Assembly: GCA_946480055.1 (NCBI GenBank)
Contig: CAMLID010000099.1
Coordinates: 1 to 11,430, forward strand
Direction: 5' to 3'
Source of the DNA: an uncultured Lysobacter sp.
GTDB lineage: Bacteria; Pseudomonadota; Gammaproteobacteria; Xanthomonadales; Xanthomonadaceae
Length of the DNA: 11,430 bases
In this document: positions 1 through 5,890 of the stretch, one piece after another
Position numbering within the stretch: position 1 is the stretch's first letter
How the letters are laid out: each line of letters starts with the position of its first letter
The notes under the pieces: generated by a model
What the model was told of the DNA's origin: nothing
The model's input: the letters and a program-made list of their open reading frames with translations, nothing else
Database searches by the model: none
Position numbers and translations under genes: made by a program

Positions 1-386
1 TCGGGCACCGACACGCAGATGTGGCCGAAGCCGCGCGGCTCGCTGTTGCCGTGGTGGTAGGCGAAGCCGGCCTCGTCTTCGGTGCCGTGGTTGTGGGTGA
101 GTTCGAGCACGCCGCGCTGGCTCAGCAGCCATTCGCCGCGTGCGGGTTCCTCGGCCGGGATCTGCGCCGGGTCCGGCACCAGCACCAGGAAATACAGACT
201 GAACTTGGCCTCGGCGAAATCGCGCTTGCGCACCAGGGTGAAGCCGAGCACGCGGGTGTAGAAGTCCAGCGACTTGGCCGGCTCCTTGATCCGCAGCATG
301 GTGTGGTTGAACACGAAGTCGCGGGTGGCGGCTTCGGGCCGGGCGGTCACGCCGGGCACAGCGTCGAGTTCGGTCTGCAGGGACAT
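1..386 (-). CDS. gloA: Glyoxalase I (lactoylglutathione lyase), C-terminus cut by window edge
   Basis: The visible 128 codons start at the ATG at 386 and run off the left edge, so the C-terminal part is missing. The enzyme isomerises the hemithioacetal of methylglyoxal and glutathione to S-lactoylglutathione in the cytoplasm. The translation shows the vicinal-oxygen-chelate fold signatures of the longer GloA class found in pseudomonads and eukaryotes: FNHTMLRIKEPAKSLDFYTR near residue 26, then LELTHNHGTEDE, then NSEPRGFGHICVSVP. Expected metal ligands visible are the His of NHTML, the Glu of LELTHN and the His of GFGHI; the last Glu lies outside. It follows the permease gene by 54 nt on the same strand and may be co-transcribed with it. 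No clear Shine-Dalgarno sequence precedes the ATG. Family assignment is secure from the motifs; the metal (Zn or Ni) cannot be decided. Confidence 0.95.
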   Translation of the reverse strand, partial: MSLQTELDAVPGVTARPEAATRDFVFNHTMLRIKEPAKSLDFYTRVLGFTLVRKRDFAEAKFSLYFLVLVPDPAQIPAEEPARGEWLLSQRGVLELTHNHGTEDEAGFAYHHGNSEPRGFGHICVSVP

Positions 387-422
387 GGCGGGGCCGGAGT
401 CGAAGGGGAACGGAAGATATGA

Positions 423-437
423 GGACGCGCGGCGTCC
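423..437 (-). other. Short GC stem-loop between permease gene and gloA
   Basis: A perfect 6-bp inverted repeat (GGACGC / GCGTCC) with a 3-nt loop lies just after the permease stop codon and before gloA. There is no T-run on the minus strand, so it is at most a weak or partial terminator, or an mRNA-processing hairpin. It may be chance in such GC-rich DNA. Confidence 0.25.
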
Positions 438-440
438 GCC

Positions 441-2039
441 TCAAGCCGCCGCGTCGTGCGGACGCGGCTGGCGCTGCAGGGACAGCAGCGCCATCAGCGC
501 CGCCAAGGCGAGATAGGCGCCGATGAACTGCCAGGCGATGATGCGCGGCAAGCCCTCCAGCGCCCAGGGCAGATAGATGCCGCCGCGCGGATCGACCGAG
601 TGGATGATGCCGAACAGCGACAACGCCGCGCCTGCGAGCAGGAACGCCGAGGCGCGCAGCAGCCGCCCGTCGACCATGGCCGCGACCGCGGACGTCCAGA
701 TCATCGAGGTCATGATGAAACCGTTGCCCAGAGTCACGATCACCGCCAACTCCGGCAGGCCGTGGCCGTCGAGCGCGCTCATCAGCTGGGCGTGATGGTC
801 CGGCGCGATCCAGCCCGGATTGCCGGTCTTGATCGCGAGCATGTAGGCCACCGAAGGCAGGAAGCCGAACACCATCGCGGTCGCGTGCTTGCTCGGCGTG
901 GCCTGGAAGGCCTGGGTGGTGATGTCGAGCGCGACGTAGACGATGATCGGCGCCAGCACCGCCAACGGCAGCCATTGCACCAGCCCCGAGACGATGCCGA
1001 GCATGCCGCCCAGGCCGACGAACAAGCCGGTCAGCAGGGTATAGCCGCTGCGCGCGCCCATGTGCTTGTACGCGGGCTGGCCGATGTAGGGCGTGGTCTG
1101 GGCGACACCGCCGCAGAAGCCTGCGATCAGGGTCGAGAAGGCTTCGGCGAGCAGGATGTCGCGGGTGCGGTAGTCGTCGCCTGCGGCGCGCGCGCTCTCG
1201 CTGACGTTGATGCCGCCGACCACCATCAGCAGGCCAAACGGCAGCAGCAGCGGCAGGTAGGGCACGGTCGCCGGAAGACCGTCGAGGAAGCCCAGGGTCG
1301 GCCACGGCAGCACGATCTGCAGCGGCACCGCTTGCGGCCAATGGAAGCCCGGCGCACCCAGGCCGAGCGCGCCCAGGCCGTAATACAGCGCGGTGCCGAA
1401 CACGAAGGCGACGAACACCCCGGGCAGCTTCACCGGCAGCCGGCCCTTGGCGATCAGCACGTACAGCAGCAGGCCGAGAGTGACGAAGCCGACCAGCGGC
1501 GAGCGCAGGGTTTCGACCAGCGGCAGGAAGCCCATCAGCACCAGTGCCACGCCGGCGATCGAACCCAGCAGGCCGGCGCGCGGGATCAGGCGGGTGACCG
1601 CGTCGCCGGCGAAGGACAGCACGAACTTGAGCAGGCCCATCACGATCAACGAGGCCATGCCCAACTGCCAAGTCGCGATCGCCGCGGCCTGCTCGTCCAG
1701 GCCGGACTGCTTGTAGGCGACGAAGGCCGGGCCCAGCACCAGCAAGGCCATGCCGATGCTGGTCGGCGCGTCCAGGCCCAGCGGCATCGCGGTCACGTCG
1801 TCGCGACCGGTCTTGGCGGCCAGGCGCCGCGCCATCACCGTGTAGATCAGGTTGCCGACCAGCACGCCGAAGGCGGTGCCGGGAAACATGCGCGTGTACA
1901 CGATCTCGGCCGGGAAGCCGAAGATGCCGATCAGCGCCGCCGCGATGAAGCCCAGGATGGACAGGTTGTCCACCACCAGGCCGAAGAAACCGTTGAGGTC
2001 GCCGGCGACGAACCAGCGGCGTGGGGAGGTGACGGTCAT
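441..2039 (-). CDS. NCS2-like multi-pass membrane permease (xanthine/uracil permease superfamily), substrate unknown
   Basis: This 532-residue protein is strongly hydrophobic throughout, with about 12 or more likely membrane segments, and belongs in the inner membrane. It begins with WFVAGDLNGFFGLVVDN, has a conserved-looking TGRDDVTAMPLGLDAP stretch near residue 80, and a central block (around residues 275-335) containing GGINVSESARAAGDDYRTRD and GGVAQTTPYIGQPAYKHMG. The layout of this block resembles the substrate-site helices of NCS2/SulP-fold carriers. From family knowledge I infer a proton- or sodium-coupled carrier for a nucleobase-like or other small anionic compound; it is not a close match to AzgA, UraA or XanP as I know them. 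The ATG at 2039 has an AGGA ribosome-binding site about 8 nt upstream. The DUF3574 lipoprotein gene ends 72 nt before it, so the two could share a transcript. The superfamily is fairly sure; the transported compound is not. Confidence 0.8.
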   Translation of the reverse strand: MTVTSPRRWFVAGDLNGFFGLVVDNLSILGFIAAALIGIFGFPAEIVYTRMFPGTAFGVLVGNLIYTVMARRLAAKTGRDDVTAMPLGLDAPTSIGMALLVLGPAFVAYKQSGLDEQAAAIATWQLGMASLIVMGLLKFVLSFAGDAVTRLIPRAGLLGSIAGVALVLMGFLPLVETLRSPLVGFVTLGLLLYVLIAKGRLPVKLPGVFVAFVFGTALYYGLGALGLGAPGFHWPQAVPLQIVLPWPTLGFLDGLPATVPYLPLLLPFGLLMVVGGINVSESARAAGDDYRTRDILLAEAFSTLIAGFCGGVAQTTPYIGQPAYKHMGARSGYTLLTGLFVGLGGMLGIVSGLVQWLPLAVLAPIIVYVALDITTQAFQATPSKHATAMVFGFLPSVAYMLAIKTGNPGWIAPDHHAQLMSALDGHGLPELAVIVTLGNGFIMTSMIWTSAVAAMVDGRLLRASAFLLAGAALSLFGIIHSVDPRGGIYLPWALEGLPRIIAWQFIGAYLALAALMALLSLQRQPRPHDAAA

Positions 2040-2111
2040 CGGCTGTCCTGGTGCTGCGGTGGGCGACCTGAGATTGTGCGGGCTGGACCGGCCGCGCGAA
2101 CAGCGCCGGCG

Positions 2112-2561
2112 CTAGAACGAAACGTCCGCCCGCTGGCGCGACCACAGCACCGACTGGTGACCGCTGGCGCGTTTCCAGGCCGCGCGGACCGCCTCGATGT
2201 CGGCGCTGCGCGCGCGCGTGTCCTCGTGCAGCACCACCAACACCTTGGCGCGCTGGCGTTCGGGACCGGCGGCGCCGCGGAACAGCCATTGGCCGTAGCC
2301 GTCGAACACGGTCAGGCCATCGGGAAAGCGCGGCGTGACTTCGCGGTCGAGGAAGGCGCGCCATTGCGCTTCGTCGACCTGGGTCTGCGGTTGGCCCTCG
2401 GTGCCGACGCTGAAATAGAGCTCGCTGCGGATCCAGCCCGCCGCATCGGCGGGCCGCGCGGCATCGCCGTGCATGGCGGCGTCGACGCGGGGTGCGGGCG
2501 CGGTGGTCGCACAGGCGCTCAGGGCGATGCACAGCGACAGCAACAGGGCTCGGCGCAGCAT
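2112..2561 (-). CDS. DUF3574 family lipoprotein
   Basis: A 149-residue protein with a short lipoprotein signal: an RR-containing n-region, a hydrophobic core, and a canonical LSAC lipobox with the acylated Cys at residue 17. The mature part contains the DUF3574 pattern: WIRSELYFSVG, EAQWRAFLDREVTPRFPDGLTVFDGYGQW, then KVLVVLHED and a C-terminal SVLWSRQRADVSF. The family's function is unknown. I infer a periplasmic protein anchored to a membrane. Asp is not at position +2 after the lipobox Cys (it is Ala), which would permit outer-membrane sorting by the usual Lol rule. The start at 2561 was chosen because it gives the lipoprotein signal and is preceded by GAGGAA; the open frame continues about 77 codons further upstream but without signal-like sequence. 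Confidence 0.85.
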   Translation of the reverse strand: MLRRALLLSLCIALSACATTAPAPRVDAAMHGDAARPADAAGWIRSELYFSVGTEGQPQTQVDEAQWRAFLDREVTPRFPDGLTVFDGYGQWLFRGAAGPERQRAKVLVVLHEDTRARSADIEAVRAAWKRASGHQSVLWSRQRADVSF

Positions 2562-2626
2562 CGTCGTTCCTCGTTCGGCGGTGGGACCGGCGCAGAGTGC
2601 CACGAACTTGGGGCGACGCGTGGGGC

Positions 2627-2661
2627 CGCGGCCGTTTCGCCGCGAGGGTGAAACGGCCGCG
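2627..2661 (-). terminator. Strong hairpin downstream of curA
   Basis: A perfect 12-bp GC-rich inverted repeat (2627..2638 pairs with 2650..2661) closes an 11-nt loop, 54 nt past the curA stop and before the DUF3574 gene. It lacks a clear T-run on the minus strand, so it is not a textbook intrinsic terminator. It probably ends or protects the curA transcript and separates it from the lipoprotein gene. Confidence 0.5.
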
Positions 2662-2715
2662 CGACTATTGAGTGCGACTGCGCAGGGCGGCCGGACGTAT
2701 CGCCGGGTGTCGCGC

Positions 2716-3750
2716 TCAGTCCGCGCCGACGCGCACCACGAGCTTGCCGAAGTTGCGCCCTTCGAGCAGTCCGATGAACGCCGTCGGAGCACTCTCCAGC
2801 CCTTCGACCCGATCCTCGCGCAGCTTCACCCGGCCGCTCTCGACCCACTCGCCCATGTCGCGACGGAAGGCCTCGAAGCGATCGGCGTAGTGATCGAGGA
2901 TGATGAAGCCCTGCATGCGGATGCGCTTCTGCAGCAGCGTCGCCATCGCCCGCGGCAGCCTATCCGGGCCAGCCGGCAAAGATTCTTCGTTGTAGTGCGC
3001 GATCACACCGCAGACCGGCACCCGCGCGTTGTTGTTGAGCAACGGCAGCACCGCGTCGAAGACTTCGCCGCCGACGTTCTCGAAATAGACGTCGATGCCG
3101 TCCGCGCAGGCGGCGGCGAGGCGTTCGGCCAGTTGCGGATCGCGGCGGTCCAGACAGACGTCGAAGCCGAGTTCCTCGACCGCGTAGCGGCATTTGTCGG
3201 TGCCGCCGGCAATGCCGACCACGCGCGCGCCCTTGAGCTTGGCGATCTGCCCGACCACCGCACCGACCGCCCCGGTCGCCGCAGCCACGACCACGGTCTC
3301 GCCCGGCTTGGGCTGACCGATATCGAGCAGGCCGACATAGGCGGTGAACGCGGGCATGCCGAGACCGCCCAACGCCAGCGAGGGCTGCGCCATGTCGCCG
3401 AGCGCGAGCAGATCGCGCCCGTCCGACAGCGCGTAGTCCTGCCAGCCGGCGCTGCCTAGCACCAGGTCGCCGACTCGGTATTGCGGATGCTTGGACGCGA
3501 CGACGCGGCTGACCGTGCCGCCCACCATGGGCTCGCCCAGGCGCACGCCCGGCGCGTAGCTGGTGCCGGCCTCGTCCATCAGGTTGCGCATGTAAGGGTC
3601 GAGCGACAGGAACAGCGTGCGCAGCAGCACCTGTCCTTCGTCCGGGGTCGGCACGGCGCTCTGGTCGATGCTGAAGTCTTGCGGTGTCGGCACGCCGCGC
3701 GGGCGCGCTGCCAGAAGGATGCGGCGATTGAAGGTGTCGCTCTGCGGCAT
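2716..3750 (-). CDS. curA: CurA-like NADPH-dependent enone/alkenal reductase (MDR superfamily)
   Basis: The 344 residues match the zinc-free medium-chain dehydrogenase/reductase branch of E. coli CurA (curcumin reductase) and leukotriene B4 12-hydroxydehydrogenase/PTGR1. Diagnostic blocks are NRRILLAARPRG at the N-terminus, LSLDPYMR (residues 48-55), MVGGTVSRVV (75-84), GMPAFTAYVGLLDIGQPKPG (131-150), the Rossmann turn AAATGAVGAVVGQ (156-168), VYFENVGG (221-228) and C-terminal IGLLEGRNFGKLVVRV. No Cys/His zinc-binding set is present. The enzyme reduces the C=C bond of alpha,beta-unsaturated carbonyls with NADPH in the cytosol. Length equals the family norm. The ATG has AGGA about 9 nt upstream. 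It lies directly downstream of a NemR-like repressor gene on the same strand and carries its own copy of that repressor's presumed operator, so it is likely derepressed by electrophiles. The exact physiological substrate is not shown. Confidence 0.93.
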   Translation of the reverse strand: MPQSDTFNRRILLAARPRGVPTPQDFSIDQSAVPTPDEGQVLLRTLFLSLDPYMRNLMDEAGTSYAPGVRLGEPMVGGTVSRVVASKHPQYRVGDLVLGSAGWQDYALSDGRDLLALGDMAQPSLALGGLGMPAFTAYVGLLDIGQPKPGETVVVAAATGAVGAVVGQIAKLKGARVVGIAGGTDKCRYAVEELGFDVCLDRRDPQLAERLAAACADGIDVYFENVGGEVFDAVLPLLNNNARVPVCGVIAHYNEESLPAGPDRLPRAMATLLQKRIRMQGFIILDHYADRFEAFRRDMGEWVESGRVKLREDRVEGLESAPTAFIGLLEGRNFGKLVVRVGAD

Positions 3751-3782
3751 GGGGCAATCCTGTGGGGTGGGAGCTTCGGGGG

Positions 3783-3807
3783 CACCGGCACCTCATGGGT
3801 GCCGGTG
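3783..3807 (-). promoter_or_regulatory. Perfect GC hairpin in the curA 5' leader
   Basis: CACCGGCACC (3783..3792) and GGTGCCGGTG (3798..3807) form a perfect 10-bp stem around a 5-nt loop. It lies between the putative curA promoter and the start codon, ending 32 nt before the ATG, so it would be transcribed. There is no following T-run. It could stabilise the mRNA, modulate initiation, or bind a second regulator as DNA; none of these is shown. Confidence 0.5.
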
Positions 3808-3835
3808 GGCGTGGACGGTGTGACGACAGGAAGCG

Positions 3836-3864
3836 AATAGACCGGTCGTCTACGGATAAAGCAA
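3836..3864 (-). promoter_or_regulatory. Putative curA promoter overlapping the operator
   Basis: On the minus strand TTGCTT (3859..3864) and TCTATT (3836..3841) are separated by exactly 17 bp and resemble sigma-70 -35 and -10 boxes. The operator fills the spacer and overlaps the -10 box, which fits repression by steric blocking. The predicted transcript would have a leader of about 80 nt. Confidence 0.5.
3838..3852. promoter_or_regulatory. Palindromic operator, copy 1 (before curA)
   Basis: The 15-mer TAGACCGGTCGTCTA has inverted arms TAGAC/GTCTA around a 5-bp centre. An identical 15-mer occurs in front of the TetR gene at 4535..4549. Position relative to the -10-like box is the same at both sites. 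It is the likely binding site of the neighbouring NemR-like repressor; its half-sites resemble my recollection of the E. coli NemR box. Confidence 0.75.
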
Positions 3865-3898
3865 AGAGAAAGGCGGAAGGGCCTGCGCCGTCCCGCCT
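3857..3898 (-). terminator. Putative intrinsic terminator of the nemR-like gene
   Basis: Immediately at the TetR stop codon, AGGCGG/CCGCCT arms (3871..3876 and 3893..3898) can form a stem, followed on the minus strand by the T-rich run TTCTCTTTGCTTTA. The loop is 16 nt and may fold further. The T-tract also supplies the -35-like box of curA, so terminator and downstream promoter are nested. Confidence 0.45.
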
Positions 3899-4512
3899 CA
3901 GGTGTAGAGCGCCAGACCCAGCAACTGCCGCGTGCCCACCATGGCCGTGTCCAAGGGCGCGCGGTCGCGGGCGATCTTGGCCAGCAGGCTGGCGCCGAGC
4001 CAGCTCTGGTAGAGCGCGAGCGCAGCCGCGTTCGCGTCCGGCGGGGCCGACAGCGAACCGTCCTGCCTGCCCTCTTCGATGCAGCGCGCCAGGCGTTCGA
4101 CGATGCCGCGGGTCCCGCGCTCCAGCGCCGCGCGCATGCTCTCGGACAGGTCGCAGACCTCCGCGCCCAGCTTGACCACGAGGCAGCGGCTCTGGGCCTG
4201 ATCGCCGGTCTGCGAGTCCAGCCAATCGTGGAAGTAACCGATCAGGCGTCGCGCGGCCGGCCCCGGCTGCGCCAGCAAGGCATCCATGTGCGCCAGATAG
4301 TCGCGGAAATAGGCTTCCAGCACGGCCTCGCCGAAGGCCTCCTTGGAGCCGAAGTAGTGATAGAACGAGCCCTTCGGCACCTGCGCCGCGGCCAGGATCT
4401 CGGCCAGGCCGACCGCGCTGAAACCCTTGCGCAGCAACAACGGATGGGCCACGTCGAGGATGTGCTGACGGACATCGGCAGAGGCAGAGGCAGAGGCGGT
4501 GGCGGTGTTCAT
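3898..4512 (-). CDS. nemR: NemR-like TetR-family electrophile/chlorine-sensing repressor
   Basis: A 204-residue TetR-family regulator. The DNA-binding helix-turn-helix covers roughly residues 14-60, with AEILAAAQVPKGSFYHYFGSK as the recognition region. The C-terminal ligand domain is close to E. coli NemR: SRCLVVKLGAEVCDLSESMR (108-127), then WLGASLLAKIARD (171-183). Cys110, Cys120 and Lys179 fall at NemR positions Cys106, Cys116 and Lys175 with a constant offset of four; in E. coli NemR, oxidation of Cys106 and its bond to Lys175 release DNA. By analogy this protein should repress its own gene and curA and respond to reactive chlorine, quinones or aldehydes. One operator copy sits 22 nt before its ATG and a second before curA. 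The N-terminus is an Ala/Ser/Thr repeat encoded by hexamer repeats; the ATG at 4512 has only a weak purine-rich sequence upstream. Orthology to NemR is an inference from sequence, not synteny. Confidence 0.88.
   Translation of the reverse strand: MNTATASASASADVRQHILDVAHPLLLRKGFSAVGLAEILAAAQVPKGSFYHYFGSKEAFGEAVLEAYFRDYLAHMDALLAQPGPAARRLIGYFHDWLDSQTGDQAQSRCLVVKLGAEVCDLSESMRAALERGTRGIVERLARCIEEGRQDGSLSAPPDANAAALALYQSWLGASLLAKIARDRAPLDTAMVGTRQLLGLALYT
4477..4506. repeat. Hexanucleotide repeats at the 5' end of nemR-like gene
   Basis: Three perfect GGCAGA units (4477..4494) are followed by two GGCGGT units (4495..4506). On the coding strand they give the TATASASASA stretch ahead of the helix-turn-helix. 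A 6-bp unit keeps the frame if copy number changes. Confidence 0.7.
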
Positions 4513-4532
4513 GGCTTCGAACTCTAAGCGCC

Positions 4533-4561
4533 ATTAGACCGGTCGTCTAGAACGATGGGCA
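4533..4561 (-). promoter_or_regulatory. Putative nemR-like gene promoter overlapping the operator
   Basis: TCTAAT (minus strand, 4533..4538) differs from the -10 consensus at one base and overlaps the right end of the operator. A weak -35 candidate TGCCCA (4556..4561) lies 17 bp upstream. Geometry is the same as at the curA promoter. The predicted leader would be short, about 14 nt. Confidence 0.45.
4535..4549. promoter_or_regulatory. Palindromic operator, copy 2 (before nemR-like gene)
   Basis: The 15-mer TAGACCGGTCGTCTA is identical to the copy at 3838..3852 while flanking bases differ, which points to selection on the site itself. Its place 22 nt before the repressor's ATG implies autorepression. 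Confidence 0.75.
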
Positions 4562-4799
4562 GGACATAGCCTCCCGGAGCGGGAACGCCGGATTGCCATC
4601 CGAGGCCCGAGGTCCTCAGCTCGTCGCTGGAACCCGGGCTCGATCAGTAGGCAGAAGGGCGGGGCTGCAAGGACATCCCGCTATCGGGGGTGCCGATGCC
4701 GGCTGCGGATAAAGACAACTGCGACGGCGACGTCTAATCGCCCCGCTGCCGAAGCACCGAAGCTTCGCCACCGCAGACTCGCCCGCCCCAAAATCGGCG

Positions 4800-5312
4800 C
4801 TAGTCGAGGAACCGCGTGCGTTGCTCCGCCGTCGGCAGCAGGCAATGCTCGTAACGCCCAAACCAGCGGTAGCGGTTGCGCGCGATCAGGCGATACAGCG
4901 GATCGCGCAAGACGCGCGGCAGCCAACGGATCGACGCGCCCACGCGCCAGATCCCGCCCAGGCCGACCAGCACCCGCGCGATCGCATCGGTGTCGGTCCA
5001 GGCGCGGCCGTCCTCGACCAACAGGAACGAAACCGGATCGTCCGGATCCAGCCCATGCGCCGCCAGCAAACCGCGACCGTGCGCGCCCTGCATCGCCGCA
5101 AAGCGATAGCGGTGCTTGCGGTCGTGACGCAAGAGGAAGCCGATCCAGCCGTTGCACAGCACGCAGACGCCGTCGAAGACGATCACCGAACCGCTTTCGC
5201 CAGTTGCCGCACCCGACTCTGCAGCTTCGAGCCGAGCCGAGCCATTCGCGGCAGCGCCGGCCTGGCCGACGCCGCCCGCGGCGCGTTCGTCGTTGGCCGT
5301 ATCAATCGACAT
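4800..5312 (-). CDS. DCC-family thiol-disulfide oxidoreductase-like protein (DUF393)
   Basis: The 170-residue product carries the DUF393/DCC signature VIVFDGVCVLCNGWIGFLLR (43-62), with the CxxC pair Cys50/Cys53, and the family's RYRFAAMQG, DDPVSFLLVEDGRAWTDTDA and C-terminal DPLYRLIARNRYRWFGRYEHC blocks. The family is thioredoxin-like and presumed redox-active, but its substrates are not established. The core is normally about 125 residues; here an Ala/Gly-rich 42-residue extension precedes it. The ATG at 5312 was chosen because it overlaps the end of the DUF4166 gene by 11 nt, which suggests translational coupling. A GTG at 5186 (Val43) would give a core-only protein and is the alternative. 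It is the last gene of the rluD-led run; no clear terminator follows. Confidence 0.85.
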   Translation of the reverse strand: MSIDTANDERAAGGVGQAGAAANGSARLEAAESGAATGESGSVIVFDGVCVLCNGWIGFLLRHDRKHRYRFAAMQGAHGRGLLAAHGLDPDDPVSFLLVEDGRAWTDTDAIARVLVGLGGIWRVGASIRWLPRVLRDPLYRLIARNRYRWFGRYEHCLLPTAEQRTRFLD

Positions 5313-5877
5313 CGAGCCAACCCCGGTAGTGCACCAGCAACCCCGCCAGCGGCAGGGCCGCGCGCACGTCGAAACGGTAGCGACCGTCTTGCTCGGACTC
5401 GGTCGCGCGCACGCCGGCGAACCAGCGCGCGGGCAATGCCAGGCCCAGCGTGCGTACGCGCTGCACGCGCCAGGCCACCGCACCGTCTTCGACGTCGAGG
5501 GCGAAACCGAAACGCACCAGCCCCAGGCGTTCGCACAGCAGACCGTCCTGCGCCCACAGCCGCGAAGGCATGGCATGGCCGGCGAAGCGACGCGTCCAGC
5601 GTTCGGATGCGGCGTCGCCGGCGATCTCCACTTCGATCGCGCCCGCATACGCCGGCGGCAACCTCGCCGCCCAGGCGCACAGACGCGACAGCCAGGAGCG
5701 ACCGCGCTCCGCCACCACCTCGCCGCGATAGACGCGCAGCCCCTGGCGCCCGTGCAGGGCGCGCAGGCGTGCAGACAGAAAGTCGTAACGCGGGCCCAGC
5801 ACCTGCCGATACAGGCCGGGCGTGGCAGCCGTCGCGGCGATGGCAGAGCGCGAGGTATCGGCGGAATAAGCGTTCAT
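5302..5877 (-). CDS. DUF4166 domain protein
   Basis: A 191-residue soluble-looking protein without signal peptide or membrane segments. It fits the DUF4166 pattern: LYRQVLGPRYDFLSARLRALHG near residues 22-43, ERWTRRFAGHAM (92-103), a GLLCERLGLVRFGFALDVEDGAV block (112-134), LGLALPARWF (144-153) and a C-terminal ALPLAGLLVHYRGWL (174-188). The domain's function is unknown; elsewhere it is found alone or next to or fused with other small domains. It starts 13 nt after the secreted-protein gene and its last codons overlap the DCC gene, so all three are probably one transcript. No good Shine-Dalgarno sequence is visible before the ATG, consistent with coupling to upstream translation. Confidence 0.8.
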   Translation of the reverse strand: MNAYSADTSRSAIAATAATPGLYRQVLGPRYDFLSARLRALHGRQGLRVYRGEVVAERGRSWLSRLCAWAARLPPAYAGAIEVEIAGDAASERWTRRFAGHAMPSRLWAQDGLLCERLGLVRFGFALDVEDGAVAWRVQRVRTLGLALPARWFAGVRATESEQDGRYRFDVRAALPLAGLLVHYRGWLDVD

Positions 5878-5890
5878 GGAGAGACGCCGC

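Noticed and set aside
2040..2111. Separate promoter for the permease gene (CACAAT as -10)
   Set aside because: No acceptable -35 hexamer at 16-18 bp spacing; co-transcription with the DUF3574 gene is equally possible.
456..2651. A 731-codon open frame on the plus strand opposite the permease and DUF3574 genes
   Set aside because: Composition is rich in Arg/Gln/His/Asp/Ala with no domain or signal, typical of the antisense frame of high-GC genes; the minus-strand genes have clear membrane and lipoprotein signatures.
2960..4534. A 524-codon minus-strand open frame across curA and the repressor gene
   Set aside because: Arg/Gly/Ala-rich shadow frame spanning an intergenic promoter region and two well-supported genes.
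4729..4739. GACGTCTAAT resembling half of the 15-bp operator
   Set aside because: Only the GTCTAAT half matches; the other arm is absent and no promoter is adjacent.
4562..4799. Possible small gene or sRNA in the gap between the DCC gene and the repressor promoter
   Set aside because: Only short overlapping frames and a 4-bp CCCG/CGGG hairpin near 4677..4688 were seen; nothing with a convincing promoter, terminator or coding signature.
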